Below, one piece after another: positions 1-8,731 of a DNA stretch of 64,000 bases (position 1 is its first letter; each line of letters begins with the position of its first letter). Origin of the DNA: Aerococcus suis (GTDB taxonomy: Bacteria > Bacillota > Bacilli > Lactobacillales > Aerococcaceae); NCBI RefSeq assembly GCF_900176325.1, contig NZ_FWXK01000004.1:62001-126000 (forward strand), given 5' to 3'. A program made the position numbers and the translations under genes. Below the pieces are notes generated by a model. That model searched no databases and had not been told where the DNA came from. It worked only from the letters and a program-made list of their open reading frames with translations.

Positions 1-1
1 T

Positions 2-325
2 CCATCTTTTATTTCCGCTTACTTAGGTGTCACTGAACCAGCCATGTTTGGGGTAACTTTAAAATACGTTTACCCATTCGTAGCAGCGATGATTGGTTCT
101 GGTTTAGCTGGATTAATTTCAACTGTTTTTAAAGTTCAAGCAAACTCTATCGGTGTCGGAGGGTTACCTGGATTCTTAGTCATCCAATGGCAAACTATGA
201 TTCCGTTCTTGGTCGCAATGGCCGTTGCAATTGTTGTTCCATTCGCATTGACCGTATTCTTCAAGAAAAAAGATATCTTAACCAATAGCGGCTTAGATTT
301 TAATATTCCATTCTTTAATAAATAG
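2..325 (+). CDS. treP: Trehalose PTS permease EIIBC, C-terminal end (partial)
   Basis: This is the last 107 codons of a phosphotransferase permease; the start lies left of the window. The frame opens with a form of the EIIC signature of the glucose/sucrose/trehalose superfamily (ISAYLGVTEPAMFG), followed by two hydrophobic segments and a short polar tail. In this family EIIBC imports trehalose and phosphorylates it to trehalose 6-phosphate. The treC ribosome site overlaps the stop codon, so the two genes are co-transcribed and translationally close. The trehalose assignment rests on treC next door and treR nearby; the fragment alone only supports the EIIC superfamily. Confidence 0.9.
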   Translation, partial: PSFISAYLGVTEPAMFGVTLKYVYPFVAAMIGSGLAGLISTVFKVQANSIGVGGLPGFLVIQWQTMIPFLVAMAVAIVVPFALTVFFKKKDILTNSGLDFNIPFFNK

Positions 326-336
326 GAGGCTAATAT

Positions 337-1995
337 ATGCAATCTCATTTCAGTGACAAAGTCATCTATCAACTTTATCCTAAGTCATTTAAAGACTCTG
401 ATGGTGATGGTATGGGGGATTTACGTGGTGCCATCGAAAAATTGGATTATATTCAATCATTAGGGGTTGATTTAATTTGGATGAATCCTTTTTATCCTTC
501 CCCTCAAAACGACAATGGCTATGATATCAGCGACTATACAGCGATTAATCCTGATTTTGGGACCATGGCTGATTTCGAAGAATTAGTACAAAAAGCTGAT
601 GAACGAGGAATGGGATTAATGTTAGACTTCCCATTAAACCATACGTCAACAGCACATGAATGGTTCCAGAAAGCTTTAGGTGGAGATCCTTATTATCAAG
701 ACTTTTATTACATTAAACCACCTAAAGCTGATGGCTCCCTACCAACAGATTGGGCCTCTAAATTTGGTGGCCCCGCATGGGAACCATTCGGAGATACCGG
801 AAATTATTATCTTCACCTTTTCGATGTGACACAAGCCGATTTAAATTGGCATAATCCTAATGTGCGAGAAGAATTATATCAAATTGCCAATTTTTGGTTA
901 GAAAAAGGAATCAAAGGGATGCGTTTCGATGTCTTAAATGTCATCGGTAAAGAAGAGTTTGTCGATAGTGGAGCGCCTAATTCCGCTCAAGAAAAAGCAT
1001 TATATACCGATACCCCTATTGTTCATAAATGGGTAAATGAACTTAACGAACGCACCTTTGGACGTTATAAAGATATCGTGACCGTTGGAGAAATGTCTTC
1101 TACTAATGTTCCTAATGGTATTGGCTATACTCGTCCCAATCGCAACGAATTAAGTATGATATTCAGTTTCCACCATTTAAAAGTCGATTATAAAGATGGC
1201 AATAAATGGACACAAGCGCCTTTTGATATTCCTGCTTTCAAACGTATCATTGCTGAGTGGCAACAAGGAATGACAGATAATGAGGGCTGGAATGCGTTAT
1301 TTATGAATAATCATGATCAACCACGAGCAAATTCACGGTTGACTCACAACCCAAGTTATAACGCTAAAGTCACCACAATGTTAGCAACAACGATTCATTT
1401 ATTAAGAGGAACACCTTACATTTATCAAGGAGAAGAGATTGGGATGACCAATCCTTACTTCGATACCATCGATGACTATCGAGACATTGAATCTTACAAT
1501 GCCTATCGCGAATTATTGAACCAAGGTGTTGATGAAGAAACAGCTATCGCCATTATTGGTGATAAATCGCGTGATGCTGGTCGGACGCCTATGCAATGGG
1601 ATGACAGTCAACATGCTGGCTTTACCACGGGAACACCTTGGATTGGCATTCCAAATAACTATCAACAAATTAATGTTAAAAATGAACAGGAAAATGGTCA
1701 TATCTTTTCTTACTATCAAAAACTAGTTCAATTACGAAAACAACTGCCCGTGATTCAGGAAGGTGATTATACAGAGTTGCTCTCTGATCATCCAACTGTT
1801 TTAGCCTATAAACGACAATTAGAGTCTTCAAGCCTTGTTGTTTATAGCAATTTCAGCGAAGAACCTGCTGATATTCAAGTCGCTGATGAGTTCTTATCTG
1901 GTTATAGAAAACTTATCGGTAATGATGAGACGAATCAACTACAGTCTGAATTGACACTATCTCCTTTTGAAACCATTGCCTTTATTAAGCAATAA
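337..1995 (+). CDS. treC: Trehalose-6-phosphate hydrolase (GH13)
   Basis: This cytoplasmic enzyme splits trehalose 6-phosphate, delivered by the PTS permease upstream, into glucose and glucose 6-phosphate. The 552-residue length is normal for the family. The GH13 barrel motifs are visible: the nucleophile in GMRFDVLN (Asp near 198), the acid/base in VGEMSS (Glu near 252) and the third acid in NNHDQPRA (Asp near 327). GGAGG lies seven bases before the ATG. A strong hairpin terminator follows. Other oligo-1,6-glucosidases look similar, but the permease and the treR repressor 2 kb away favour treC. Confidence 0.93.
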   Translation: MQSHFSDKVIYQLYPKSFKDSDGDGMGDLRGAIEKLDYIQSLGVDLIWMNPFYPSPQNDNGYDISDYTAINPDFGTMADFEELVQKADERGMGLMLDFPLNHTSTAHEWFQKALGGDPYYQDFYYIKPPKADGSLPTDWASKFGGPAWEPFGDTGNYYLHLFDVTQADLNWHNPNVREELYQIANFWLEKGIKGMRFDVLNVIGKEEFVDSGAPNSAQEKALYTDTPIVHKWVNELNERTFGRYKDIVTVGEMSSTNVPNGIGYTRPNRNELSMIFSFHHLKVDYKDGNKWTQAPFDIPAFKRIIAEWQQGMTDNEGWNALFMNNHDQPRANSRLTHNPSYNAKVTTMLATTIHLLRGTPYIYQGEEIGMTNPYFDTIDDYRDIESYNAYRELLNQGVDEETAIAIIGDKSRDAGRTPMQWDDSQHAGFTTGTPWIGIPNNYQQINVKNEQENGHIFSYYQKLVQLRKQLPVIQEGDYTELLSDHPTVLAYKRQLESSSLVVYSNFSEEPADIQVADEFLSGYRKLIGNDETNQLQSELTLSPFETIAFIKQ

Positions 1996-2001
1996 CGAAA
2001 A

Positions 2002-2038
2002 AAGTTGCGAGCAAATTATGCTCGCAACTTCTTTTTTA
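2002..2038. terminator. Bidirectional terminator, treC / rhodanese
   Basis: Nine-base perfect arms GTTGCGAGC and GCTCGCAAC (2004-2012, 2020-2028) are flanked by an A-run on the left and a T-run on the right, so the hairpin can end transcription of both convergent genes. Confidence 0.85.
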
Positions 2039-2338
2039 TTCAGAAACTAATTCTCCTGGATAGTCTTTAGTGCCTTTTTCCACATTAATGGCATCATAAC
2101 CTTTTTCAGTTAAAATTTGTGTCGCTTTATAAGACCCTTTGCCTTGTTGACAAATCATATAATATGTTTCGCTTTTATTAATTTGATCTAAATTATCATC
2201 AATTTTAGATAGTGGAAAATGTTTAGCTCCAGGAACATGACCTTCATCGTATCGTTCTTTAGGACGAACATCTAAAATGTTCATCGTTTCACCACTTTGA
2301 ATTTTTTCATAAAATTCTTCCATTGTTACTTGTTTCAT
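2036..2338 (-). CDS. Single-domain rhodanese-like protein
   Basis: A 100-residue rhodanese fold. It has the N-terminal LDVRPKERYDEGHVPGA motif and an active-site loop with Cys in MICQQGKGS (C-x-x-G-x-x-S). Single-domain rhodaneses move sulfane sulfur to thiols or other proteins; the partner is unknown. The start is the ATG at 2338, nine bases after a perfect AGGAGG. Longer readings upstream would begin inside that ribosome site and almost at the likely transcription start. The gene is monocistronic, with its own promoter and a shared terminator. Confidence 0.85.
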   Translation of the reverse strand: MKQVTMEEFYEKIQSGETMNILDVRPKERYDEGHVPGAKHFPLSKIDDNLDQINKSETYYMICQQGKGSYKATQILTEKGYDAINVEKGTKDYPGELVSE

Positions 2339-2357
2339 TCTATCACCTCCTGCCCTC

Positions 2358-2386
2358 ACTATAGCAAATGCTCCTAATGATTGCAG
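2358..2386 (-). promoter_or_regulatory. Sigma-A promoter of the rhodanese gene
   Basis: On the minus strand, CTGCAA, a 17-base spacer and TATAGT preceded by TTGC (extended -10). Predicted transcription starts about 13 bases before the start codon. Confidence 0.6.
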
Positions 2387-2404
2387 ATAATATGCTTTCC
2401 TTAT

Positions 2405-3772
2405 CTAATACGGTCCATAATTTATAGCATTGGCAATTAATAGGAAAGCAATCCCAATAACCATCCAAATAGCAATTAATTTCCATACAAATTTAAACCA
2501 ATCTGGCCAATCAATTTTAGCCATACCTAGCTGAGCCATCAAAACACCGCTAGTAGGAACTAGAGAATCTAGGAACCCTTCTCCAAATTGGAAGGCTAAT
2601 ACCGCTGTCTGTCTAGTCACTTCTAAATGGTCAGCAATTGGCACCATGATAGGCATAGAAACTGCTGCTAGACCTGAACTTGATGGAATAAACGGGTTTA
2701 ATAATACTTGCGTAAAGAACATCCCAACTGCCGCTAATGAACTAGGTAATTGTTTCAATACCGTAGTCAAGAAATAAATCATCGTATCAATAATTTGGCC
2801 ATCTTCCATAATCACAAGAATACATCTCGCTAACCCTATCATTACCGCTGGACCTAGTAATTCTCGAGCACCTTCTATATAGAGAACAGCGATTTTAGAA
2901 AAAGATAGCCCACTTAACAGTCCCCCTACCATTCCCATAATAAGGAACATTGCGGATAGCTCTGTAATAAACCATTCAAACATTAAAACGCCAACAGCAA
3001 TCATGGCAAACCCACCGGCGAAGACAATAATTTGTAACTTACCACTTAAACTTAATGTTTTCACTTCATCATCTAAAACATCAGAAATTTGCATATCATT
3101 TTCCTTGGCAGGATGATGTTTAGCATAACGCATGACATACCATGACGTTACGACCCACATCACAAATAAAACAATGAGTCGGAATCCCATTCCTGAATAA
3201 ATAGGAAGTTCTGCCACAACTTGGGCAACACCGATAGAGAAGGGATTCATAAAGCCAGCATAAACTCCAATCGCTGCTCCTAAAGACACCATAGACAATC
3301 CAACATAACGGTCATAACCTACTGCCGTAGCTAAACGTAACACTAATGGAAGAAAGACTAATGTTTCTTCTGCTAATCCCATTGTGCCGCCACCGAGAGA
3401 AAAAATAAAAATAATTGTCGGAATTAAAAAATATTCTCTACCTTCTAATTTATCTGCTACTGCTTGAATCGCTTTATTTAACGCTCCCGATTCTTCAAAA
3501 ATTTTAAAGGTACCGCCACCAATCAATACAAAAAAGACAATTTCAGCTGTCTGTACTAATCCCTTAGGAACAGCCCTAAAGAAATCGAAAGGTGTCTGTG
3601 GTTGTTGATCAACGAAATGGAAAGAGCCTGACACAACTTCTGTCCTGCCTGCTTCTTCAATTCGTTCAAAAGCCCCCGCAGGAATAATCCAAGTGGCAAT
3701 CATCATAATAACTGCAATAGATAATAAAATAATGTACGTATTTGGCATCTGCCAAGTCTTTTTCTTCTTCAC
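2405..3772 (-). CDS. YfcC-type carrier (DcuC/PF03606-like)
   Basis: A 455-residue polytopic membrane protein with about 12 hydrophobic segments. It has the family's conserved blocks: MIATWIIPAGAFE near the start, FVLIGGGTFKIFEESGAL near residue 95, the glycine-rich FSLGGGTMGLAEET near 128, and PSSSGLAAVSMPIMVPIAD in the C-terminal half. Relatives are annotated as C4-dicarboxylate, arginine/ornithine or short-chain fatty acid carriers; the substrate cannot be read from sequence. The start is GTG, with AGGAAGG upstream. It follows treR on the same strand after 35 bases and may be co-transcribed, but a trehalose role is not implied. Confidence 0.8.
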   Translation of the reverse strand: MKKKKTWQMPNTYIILLSIAVIMMIATWIIPAGAFERIEEAGRTEVVSGSFHFVDQQPQTPFDFFRAVPKGLVQTAEIVFFVLIGGGTFKIFEESGALNKAIQAVADKLEGREYFLIPTIIFIFSLGGGTMGLAEETLVFLPLVLRLATAVGYDRYVGLSMVSLGAAIGVYAGFMNPFSIGVAQVVAELPIYSGMGFRLIVLFVMWVVTSWYVMRYAKHHPAKENDMQISDVLDDEVKTLSLSGKLQIIVFAGGFAMIAVGVLMFEWFITELSAMFLIMGMVGGLLSGLSFSKIAVLYIEGARELLGPAVMIGLARCILVIMEDGQIIDTMIYFLTTVLKQLPSSLAAVGMFFTQVLLNPFIPSSSGLAAVSMPIMVPIADHLEVTRQTAVLAFQFGEGFLDSLVPTSGVLMAQLGMAKIDWPDWFKFVWKLIAIWMVIGIAFLLIANAINYGPY

Positions 3773-3807
3773 TTTTCTCTTCCTTCCTATTAGGAAACAT
3801 TTATAAT

Positions 3808-4521
3808 TTATTGTGACTGACGACGAGCAAATTCAGCAAAACGGAATTTTTCTAACCGATGATGGGACGACGTATATTGGAAAAATTGCGTATCATCTAA
3901 ATACACATAACTATTGACTTGGATAACATGATCCTCAGCATGTAATGCCATATATTTCTGATCAATCGAACTAGCCGGAGTCGCGATAATTTCTTTAGTT
4001 GCGAAGCCAATCGCTAGTCCTAGCTCATTCTCAAAATATTGATAAATAGAATCTTTAGCGACTTCTTCACTGATTTCACCGACCAATGATAGGCGTAAAT
4101 AATCTTCATCAATAATTTCTGCAATACCGTCCATTTCACGACAACGAACGAGATGAACAAACGTCTCATCTGGACGAATATCTTCTTTATCTAATAGAAA
4201 ATCTGGTGTTTTAACCATTTCATTGACAACCACTCGCGTACTTGTTTGAAATCCTTGAGCTTGTTGTAATTCTTTATAACTCGTTAACCCACTAATTGGA
4301 AAAGAGAACCTTTCATGGTCTAAAACTAAAGCCCCTTTGCCTTGTTGCTTTTGAATAAATCCATTATCTAATAACGATTTTTGTGCTTTACGAATCGTTT
4401 CTCTTGAAACTCGATATTGTTTTGTTAATTCATTTTCACTTGGTAGATAACTCCCTACCGGATAATAATCTGATCGTATTTTTTGACTCAAATCTGAAGC
4501 AATTTGTTGAAACTTACTCAT
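3808..4521 (-). CDS. treR: Trehalose operon repressor, GntR/HutC family
   Basis: A 237-residue regulator with an N-terminal GntR winged helix (about 1-70; YLPSENELTKQYRVSRETIRKAQ) and a UTRA ligand-binding domain. The linker FPISGLTSYKELQ is typical of TreR. In the family, trehalose 6-phosphate releases the repressor from the tre operator. The operator should lie upstream of treP, outside the window. The ATG at 4521 is preferred over the GTG at 4533 because GGGGAAAG then serves as the ribosome site. Length matches Bacillus TreR (238 residues). Confidence 0.92.
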   Translation of the reverse strand: MSKFQQIASDLSQKIRSDYYPVGSYLPSENELTKQYRVSRETIRKAQKSLLDNGFIQKQQGKGALVLDHERFSFPISGLTSYKELQQAQGFQTSTRVVVNEMVKTPDFLLDKEDIRPDETFVHLVRCREMDGIAEIIDEDYLRLSLVGEISEEVAKDSIYQYFENELGLAIGFATKEIIATPASSIDQKYMALHAEDHVIQVNSYVYLDDTQFFQYTSSHHRLEKFRFAEFARRQSQ

Positions 4522-4554
4522 ATCTTTCCCCACACAATTTATCTCTATTTACAG

Positions 4555-5046
4555 TCATTTAGCATTTTCATTAATGATAAAGCCTTCTAATTGCAATAAT
4601 TTTGCTTTTAAATCTTCGCCTCCTCTATAACCACCTAATTCCCCGTTATGTTTTATAACTCGGTGACACAGAATAAACATTAAAATAGGATTTTGTCCAA
4701 TAGCATGAGCTACGGCACGTACCGCTTTTGGTTTCCCTAATTGAGTGGCTATTTCCTGGTAACTTCTCACTTCACCTCTAGGTATGGTCAGTAATTCTTG
4801 CCATACTTGTTGTTGAAAGGTGGTTCCACATAACAATTGAATAGGTATAGCGTGCTCCTCTAGGTTTCCTTCCCAATACCTTTGAATCATTTCTATATAA
4901 GGTGAGTCAGATACTACCTCCTACTGTTCAACAAAAGCAAAGCGCTTCTCTAACCATGCCAAGGAAGTATCTAAGCCATGAATTCCTTGATTAGACCAAA
5001 CAAGATACCATTGTTTATCGCCAAAACGCATTGGTGTTAGATTCAT
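4555..5046 (-). pseudogene. ogt: Methylated-DNA-protein cysteine methyltransferase, amber-interrupted
   Basis: The full frame runs 163 codons from an ATG at 5046 with a good AAGGAG ribosome site. Codon 42 is TAG (4921-4923). After it the frame resumes as a recognisable O6-alkylguanine DNA alkyltransferase: the FQQQVWQELLTIPRGEVRSY and AVRAVAHAIGQNP helices and the acceptor cysteine in LCHRVI. The family motif is PCHRV, so the proline before the acceptor Cys has become Leu. A 111-residue downstream reading from 4890 is possible but lacks most of the N-terminal domain. In intact form this suicide enzyme repairs O6-methylguanine. Sequencing error is the main alternative. Confidence 0.85.
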
Positions 5047-5061
5047 CCTTATTCTCCTTAA

Positions 5062-5096
5062 AATAAAAATGGGTTGGAAAACATTCCAGCCCATTT
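5062..5096 (-). terminator. Terminator of the 95-residue membrane protein gene
   Basis: Twelve-base arms AATGGGTTGGAA and TTCCAGCCCATT with one G-T pair. The T-run on the minus strand comes from the A-rich 5061-5068. Confidence 0.75.
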
Positions 5097-5145
5097 TATT
5101 CTGTCATATTGTAACTGTCGCGCTTAATCCGCTTCAGTTACTCTC

Positions 5146-5433
5146 CTATTTAATATGACGGGCAATATCTTTGCCACGGTTAATCGCTTGATCATAGACA
5201 TCACGTGCTGAATCTGCTAGACGTTCTGTCGTTGGTCGATCCGTTGTAAATGATAAATCATCCCATTGGCGACGCAATTGGCGTTTTGCTTGACGTGCAT
5301 GACGTCCAGCATCATCCATTAAATCAGAAATACGATTATTTTTATCTTCTTCATAAACCGCAATTGCTGAGATTGCTGCAATTCCAGCAATCGCTCCGAG
5401 AGCAATTAAAGTTGCTTTGGTTGAATTTTTCAT
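5146..5433 (-). CDS. Small membrane-anchored protein, unknown function
   Basis: A 95-residue protein with one N-terminal hydrophobic segment (about residues 6-26, Ala/Ile-rich). A strongly charged helical tail follows, rich in Arg, Lys, Asp and Gln. The layout recalls YtxH-like stress-associated proteins, but no family motif is certain. The ATG at 5433 is chosen because GGAGG sits 10 bases before it; the ATG nine bases upstream touches the ribosome site. It is flanked by a terminator and transcribed alone. Function not assigned. Confidence 0.65.
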   Translation of the reverse strand: MKNSTKATLIALGAIAGIAAISAIAVYEEDKNNRISDLMDDAGRHARQAKRQLRRQWDDLSFTTDRPTTERLADSARDVYDQAINRGKDIARHIK

Positions 5434-5502
5434 TATAGTCATTCCTCCATTACTTTTGTTTATTATAGCACAAGTCCTTTAATAGTTCCTATCATAGCCT
5501 AA

Positions 5503-6021
5503 CTAATCCCCAAAATAGGGTTGAAATTCTACTGGTGCTTCAGCATAGGTGAGCCAACTAACAGGTAATTCTGGAGTCTGATGTGTCTGGTTAACTTCAG
5601 AAACCCGATATCTTAAATCAATGTGTTCATGCGGTCCTTCTCCTTTAATAGGATTCGCTGGGATTGAAATGATATTAATATCAATCAACTGAGTATGATT
5701 GTCATCAGCAACCGCTAATCCTGTTTCTTCCATTAGTTCTCTTACCGCTGTTTCTATAGGAATTTCTCCCGGTTCAACATGCCCAGCGGGAAGTAAGGTC
5801 TGATGTAAATAAGGATGTTCAATAAACACCATCTTATCTTGTTTTCTAACCACCATGGAAGCTGATAAGTGCCTTAATGATTGACGATTGTTAAGCTCCC
5901 TAGATTGAACATTTTGTAGCTTCTCCAATAATAATTGTGCTTTTTCATGCGACCACCATGAAAAATTAGCACGCTCTAAATCGTTAATTGCGGATGTCAC
6001 AATTGATTTTAAATCAGACAT
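5503..6021 (-). CDS. Nudix hydrolase at the end of the folate operon
   Basis: A 172-residue protein with a complete Nudix box near residues 91-113: GHVEPGE, then AVRELMEETGL (G-x5-E-x7-REUxEExGU). Nudix enzymes cleave nucleoside diphosphate-X bonds. It overlaps the end of folC by eight bases and is the last gene of the folate operon. In Lactococcus the folate cluster also holds a Nudix gene (ylgG/folQ), whose product removes pyrophosphate from dihydroneopterin triphosphate. The same job here is inference from position only. The ATG at 6021 follows GAGAGGTGAG. Confidence 0.8.
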   Translation of the reverse strand: MSDLKSIVTSAINDLERANFSWWSHEKAQLLLEKLQNVQSRELNNRQSLRHLSASMVVRKQDKMVFIEHPYLHQTLLPAGHVEPGEIPIETAVRELMEETGLAVADDNHTQLIDINIISIPANPIKGEGPHEHIDLRYRVSEVNQTHQTPELPVSWLTYAEAPVEFQPYFGD

Positions 6022-7297
6022 CAAACTCACCTCTCAAACATTTAATTAAGTGAAAGGATCCTAAAATAATAATAGGTGTCGTTTCTTCTTGATGCATAAC
6101 AACTTCTAATGCCTCTTTAGGATTGGAATAGATTCCTTGAGGAGATATATTATAACGATTAAAAATGGTTGCTAATTCCTCAGCTGTTAAAGTACGTCCT
6201 GGGAAGTCAGGTTGTGTTACCCACCATTTAGCAGGTAATACCCGTAACTTCTCTACCATATGAGCCACATCTTTATCTTTTAAAAAACCACAGATGATTC
6301 GTAACGTTTGGTGAGGAAAAGCTGCTTGTAAGCTTTCTATTAAAGAAGTTATGGCATCTAAATTATGCGCAGCATCCATTAAAATGAACGGATGATTATT
6401 GACTTTTTCAAACCGACCAGGTAAATGAACGGATGCTAATGCTTTTTGAACTGAGTCATTTTTCCAAGCCAGATGATTCTTATCCAACCACATCTCATAC
6501 CATGTCAAAACGGTTGCTAAATTTTCCCGTTGAAACTCCCCAGGCAAGCCGAGTGTTATTGTTACTTCCTGATTATTATCTCTAACATATCGATATGTAT
6601 GCCTATCAACTGTTTGCAAATTCGTCAGGTCTGCTTTCAGACACTCTGTTTCTGGCAACAAGCTGGCAGCAGATTTTAGCTGAGACGTCACTCCTGGTTT
6701 TTGCTCAGGAGCAATGACAACGAGTTGATGAGAACGCATAATCCCCGCTTTAGTCGCGACAATTTCTTCTAATGTATCTCCTAATAAATTTAAATGATCT
6801 AACCCTATTTTGGTAAAAATAGCCGTTTCCGACTGAGTAATCGCATTCGTCGCATCTAAAGCGCCACCAACACCACATTCTAGCACCACGTAATCGCAGT
6901 CCATTTGTTTAAAATATTCAAGAGCGATTAAAAAAGTCCATTCAAATTCAGACAAAATATCCGGTGTTGTCCAGCCATAAGCTTTAAGAATTCGATTGAC
7001 TTGTGAAGCGACACTCTTAAACGCTTTAACTGAAATCATTTCTCCAGCTACTTGAACGGATTCACGAGGAGTCACAAGATGCGGACTAGTAAATAAGCCA
7101 ACTTTTAATTGATGAGCAGATAATAAAACTGTGACCATTTGGGCAGTAGAGCCTTTCCCATTCGTTCCCGCTATATGAATAATGGGATAATGTTCATCAG
7201 GATGATTCAAACCTACTAGAATTTGGCGCAAAAGACCAATTCGATCTCCCTCTCCATAACGCATAGTAGGAATCGATGACATAAATTCACCACTCAT
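6014..7297 (-). CDS. folC: Bifunctional folylpolyglutamate / dihydrofolate synthase
   Basis: A 427-residue Mur-ligase-like enzyme that adds glutamate to dihydropteroate and then to folates, using ATP. The P-loop IHIAGTNGKGSTAQMV lies near residues 40-55, the central LECGVGGALDATNA motif near 142, and the C-terminal domain begins around ILMDAAHN. The start codon overlaps the folE stop (TAATG). An alternative ATG at 7282 would shorten it by five residues. It completes the folate operon together with folP, folB, folK and folE. Confidence 0.93.
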   Translation of the reverse strand: MSGEFMSSIPTMRYGEGDRIGLLRQILVGLNHPDEHYPIIHIAGTNGKGSTAQMVTVLLSAHQLKVGLFTSPHLVTPRESVQVAGEMISVKAFKSVASQVNRILKAYGWTTPDILSEFEWTFLIALEYFKQMDCDYVVLECGVGGALDATNAITQSETAIFTKIGLDHLNLLGDTLEEIVATKAGIMRSHQLVVIAPEQKPGVTSQLKSAASLLPETECLKADLTNLQTVDRHTYRYVRDNNQEVTITLGLPGEFQRENLATVLTWYEMWLDKNHLAWKNDSVQKALASVHLPGRFEKVNNHPFILMDAAHNLDAITSLIESLQAAFPHQTLRIICGFLKDKDVAHMVEKLRVLPAKWWVTQPDFPGRTLTAEELATIFNRYNISPQGIYSNPKEALEVVMHQEETTPIIILGSFHLIKCLRGEFDV

Positions 7298-7878
7298 TAA
7301 AATCCGACCTTAGGTAATGTTTGTAAGAATTCTGTTCGCAACTGGGTATCTTCATTGAATGCCCCTAAGAAATACGTCGTTCGAGTCACTGAATTATTTT
7401 TAGCAACACCACGCATTTCAACACACATGTGGCGAGCATCCACCACCACTGCTACCCCTTTGGCATCCGTAATTTCCATTAAAATATCAGCTACTTCACG
7501 AGTAATATTTTCTTGGACGTTCAATTTTTTCGATACATAATCCACTAAACGAGGAATCTTAGATAAACCAATGATTTGCCCATTTTGTGGTAGATACCCG
7601 ACATTAACCGTTCCGAAGAATGGCAGCATATGGTGTTCACACATAGAATAAAAAGGAATATTATTGACACTCACTAATTGATCATTTCCAGTTGTTTCAG
7701 TTGGAAACATTTTCCCTTCAGTAAATTCTTCTTTAGTTGTGGAAGCCGTAATTTCTTGTAACGACTTAGCTACTCGTTTAGGTGTTTCAATTAGCCCTTC
7801 ACGATCCGGATCTTCACCAATTTCAATTAAAATTTCTCTGACTAACTGTTCAATATGTTTTAAATTTTCTTCATTCAT
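7297..7878 (-). CDS. folE: GTP cyclohydrolase I
   Basis: A 193-residue enzyme making 7,8-dihydroneopterin triphosphate from GTP, the first step of folate synthesis. Zinc and catalytic residues are visible in SMCEHHMLPFFG, in the RMCVEMRG-like block HMCVEMRGV and in IGLSKIPRLV. The length is the family norm. The gene overlaps folK upstream by eight bases and folC downstream by one base, showing tight translational coupling. Confidence 0.96.
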   Translation of the reverse strand: MNEENLKHIEQLVREILIEIGEDPDREGLIETPKRVAKSLQEITASTTKEEFTEGKMFPTETTGNDQLVSVNNIPFYSMCEHHMLPFFGTVNVGYLPQNGQIIGLSKIPRLVDYVSKKLNVQENITREVADILMEITDAKGVAVVVDARHMCVEMRGVAKNNSVTRTTYFLGAFNEDTQLRTEFLQTLPKVGF

Positions 7879-8368
7879 GTGAGTTCCCTATTCTTTCTAT
7901 AGATTGTTCTGTTTGCTGTAATTCATCAATTCGTTGATTCACTCGATGATAATAGTGAAAATCAGCCGACATAATTTCCTGTATAGGAACTAAAACAAAT
8001 AAACGATTCCACACTTCTGGATGGGGTAACGTTAAATCTGGGTCTTCTGATACCCTATCATCGAAAAAAACAATATCAATATCTAACGTTCTAGGCCCCC
8101 AATGAATGAGACGTTTACGATGCAGGGCAGCTTCAACTTGATGAATATATGCCAATAATTCATATGGGGTTAAAGATGTTGTAATTTTCACCGCCAAATT
8201 CAGGAAGTCATCTTGTTTTACCCCGCCAACAGGTGATGTTCGATAATCACTAGATTGTTCCTCTAAAGAAATCTCAGGATGACTAATTAGTTTAGCGATT
8301 CCTTTAGTAAGATTATCTTTCGTATCGCCTATGTTAGATCCCATACTGAGATAAGCAATATGTGTCAT
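7871..8368 (-). CDS. folK: 2-amino-4-hydroxy-6-hydroxymethyldihydropteridine pyrophosphokinase
   Basis: A 165-residue HPPK. It moves pyrophosphate from ATP to 6-hydroxymethyl-7,8-dihydropterin. Family motifs: YLSMGSNIGD at the N-terminus, the SDYRTSPVGGVKQDDFLN substrate loop, and WGPRTLDIDIVFF with the metal-binding Asp pair near residue 97. It lies four bases after folB and overlaps folE by eight bases. In some relatives folK is fused to folB or folE; here the three stay separate. Confidence 0.95.
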   Translation of the reverse strand: MTHIAYLSMGSNIGDTKDNLTKGIAKLISHPEISLEEQSSDYRTSPVGGVKQDDFLNLAVKITTSLTPYELLAYIHQVEAALHRKRLIHWGPRTLDIDIVFFDDRVSEDPDLTLPHPEVWNRLFVLVPIQEIMSADFHYYHRVNQRIDELQQTEQSIERIGNSHE

Positions 8369-8372
8369 GATA

Positions 8373-8723
8373 CTACGCCTCCAATTCCACTTCAGCTGAA
8401 TCTAATAAGCCGTTAATAGGGACTTGTAGTTTACGAATATTGACTTTAACGGTATCAATTTTATCAGGGCTTGATGCTTTAATTAATTCCACAATATCAA
8501 AAGCTAATGTTTCAATTAAGTCTGCCCGACACTTTTTAATATAATCTGCAACTAAGTCATAAAAAACTGCGTAAGAGACCGTTTCATCTAATTCATCACG
8601 ACTCACACTCGCTTTAATCGTTACTTCTAAATCGATAGCAATATTTTGTCCCAGTTTCTTTTCTTCAGGAAAGACACCAATATATGAGTGGAATCGCATA
8701 TTATTTAATTTAATTTTAAACAT
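8373..8723 (-). CDS. folB: Dihydroneopterin aldolase
   Basis: A 116-residue aldolase that converts dihydroneopterin to 6-hydroxymethyldihydropterin and glycolaldehyde. The conserved start MRFHSYIGVFPEEKKLGQ and the DETVSYAVFYDLV and LIETLAFDIVELI blocks identify the family. It sits between folP and folK with gaps of 8 and 4 bases, in reaction order with folK. Confidence 0.95.
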   Translation of the reverse strand: MFKIKLNNMRFHSYIGVFPEEKKLGQNIAIDLEVTIKASVSRDELDETVSYAVFYDLVADYIKKCRADLIETLAFDIVELIKASSPDKIDTVKVNIRKLQVPINGLLDSAEVELEA

Positions 8724-8731
8724 ATAATCTC

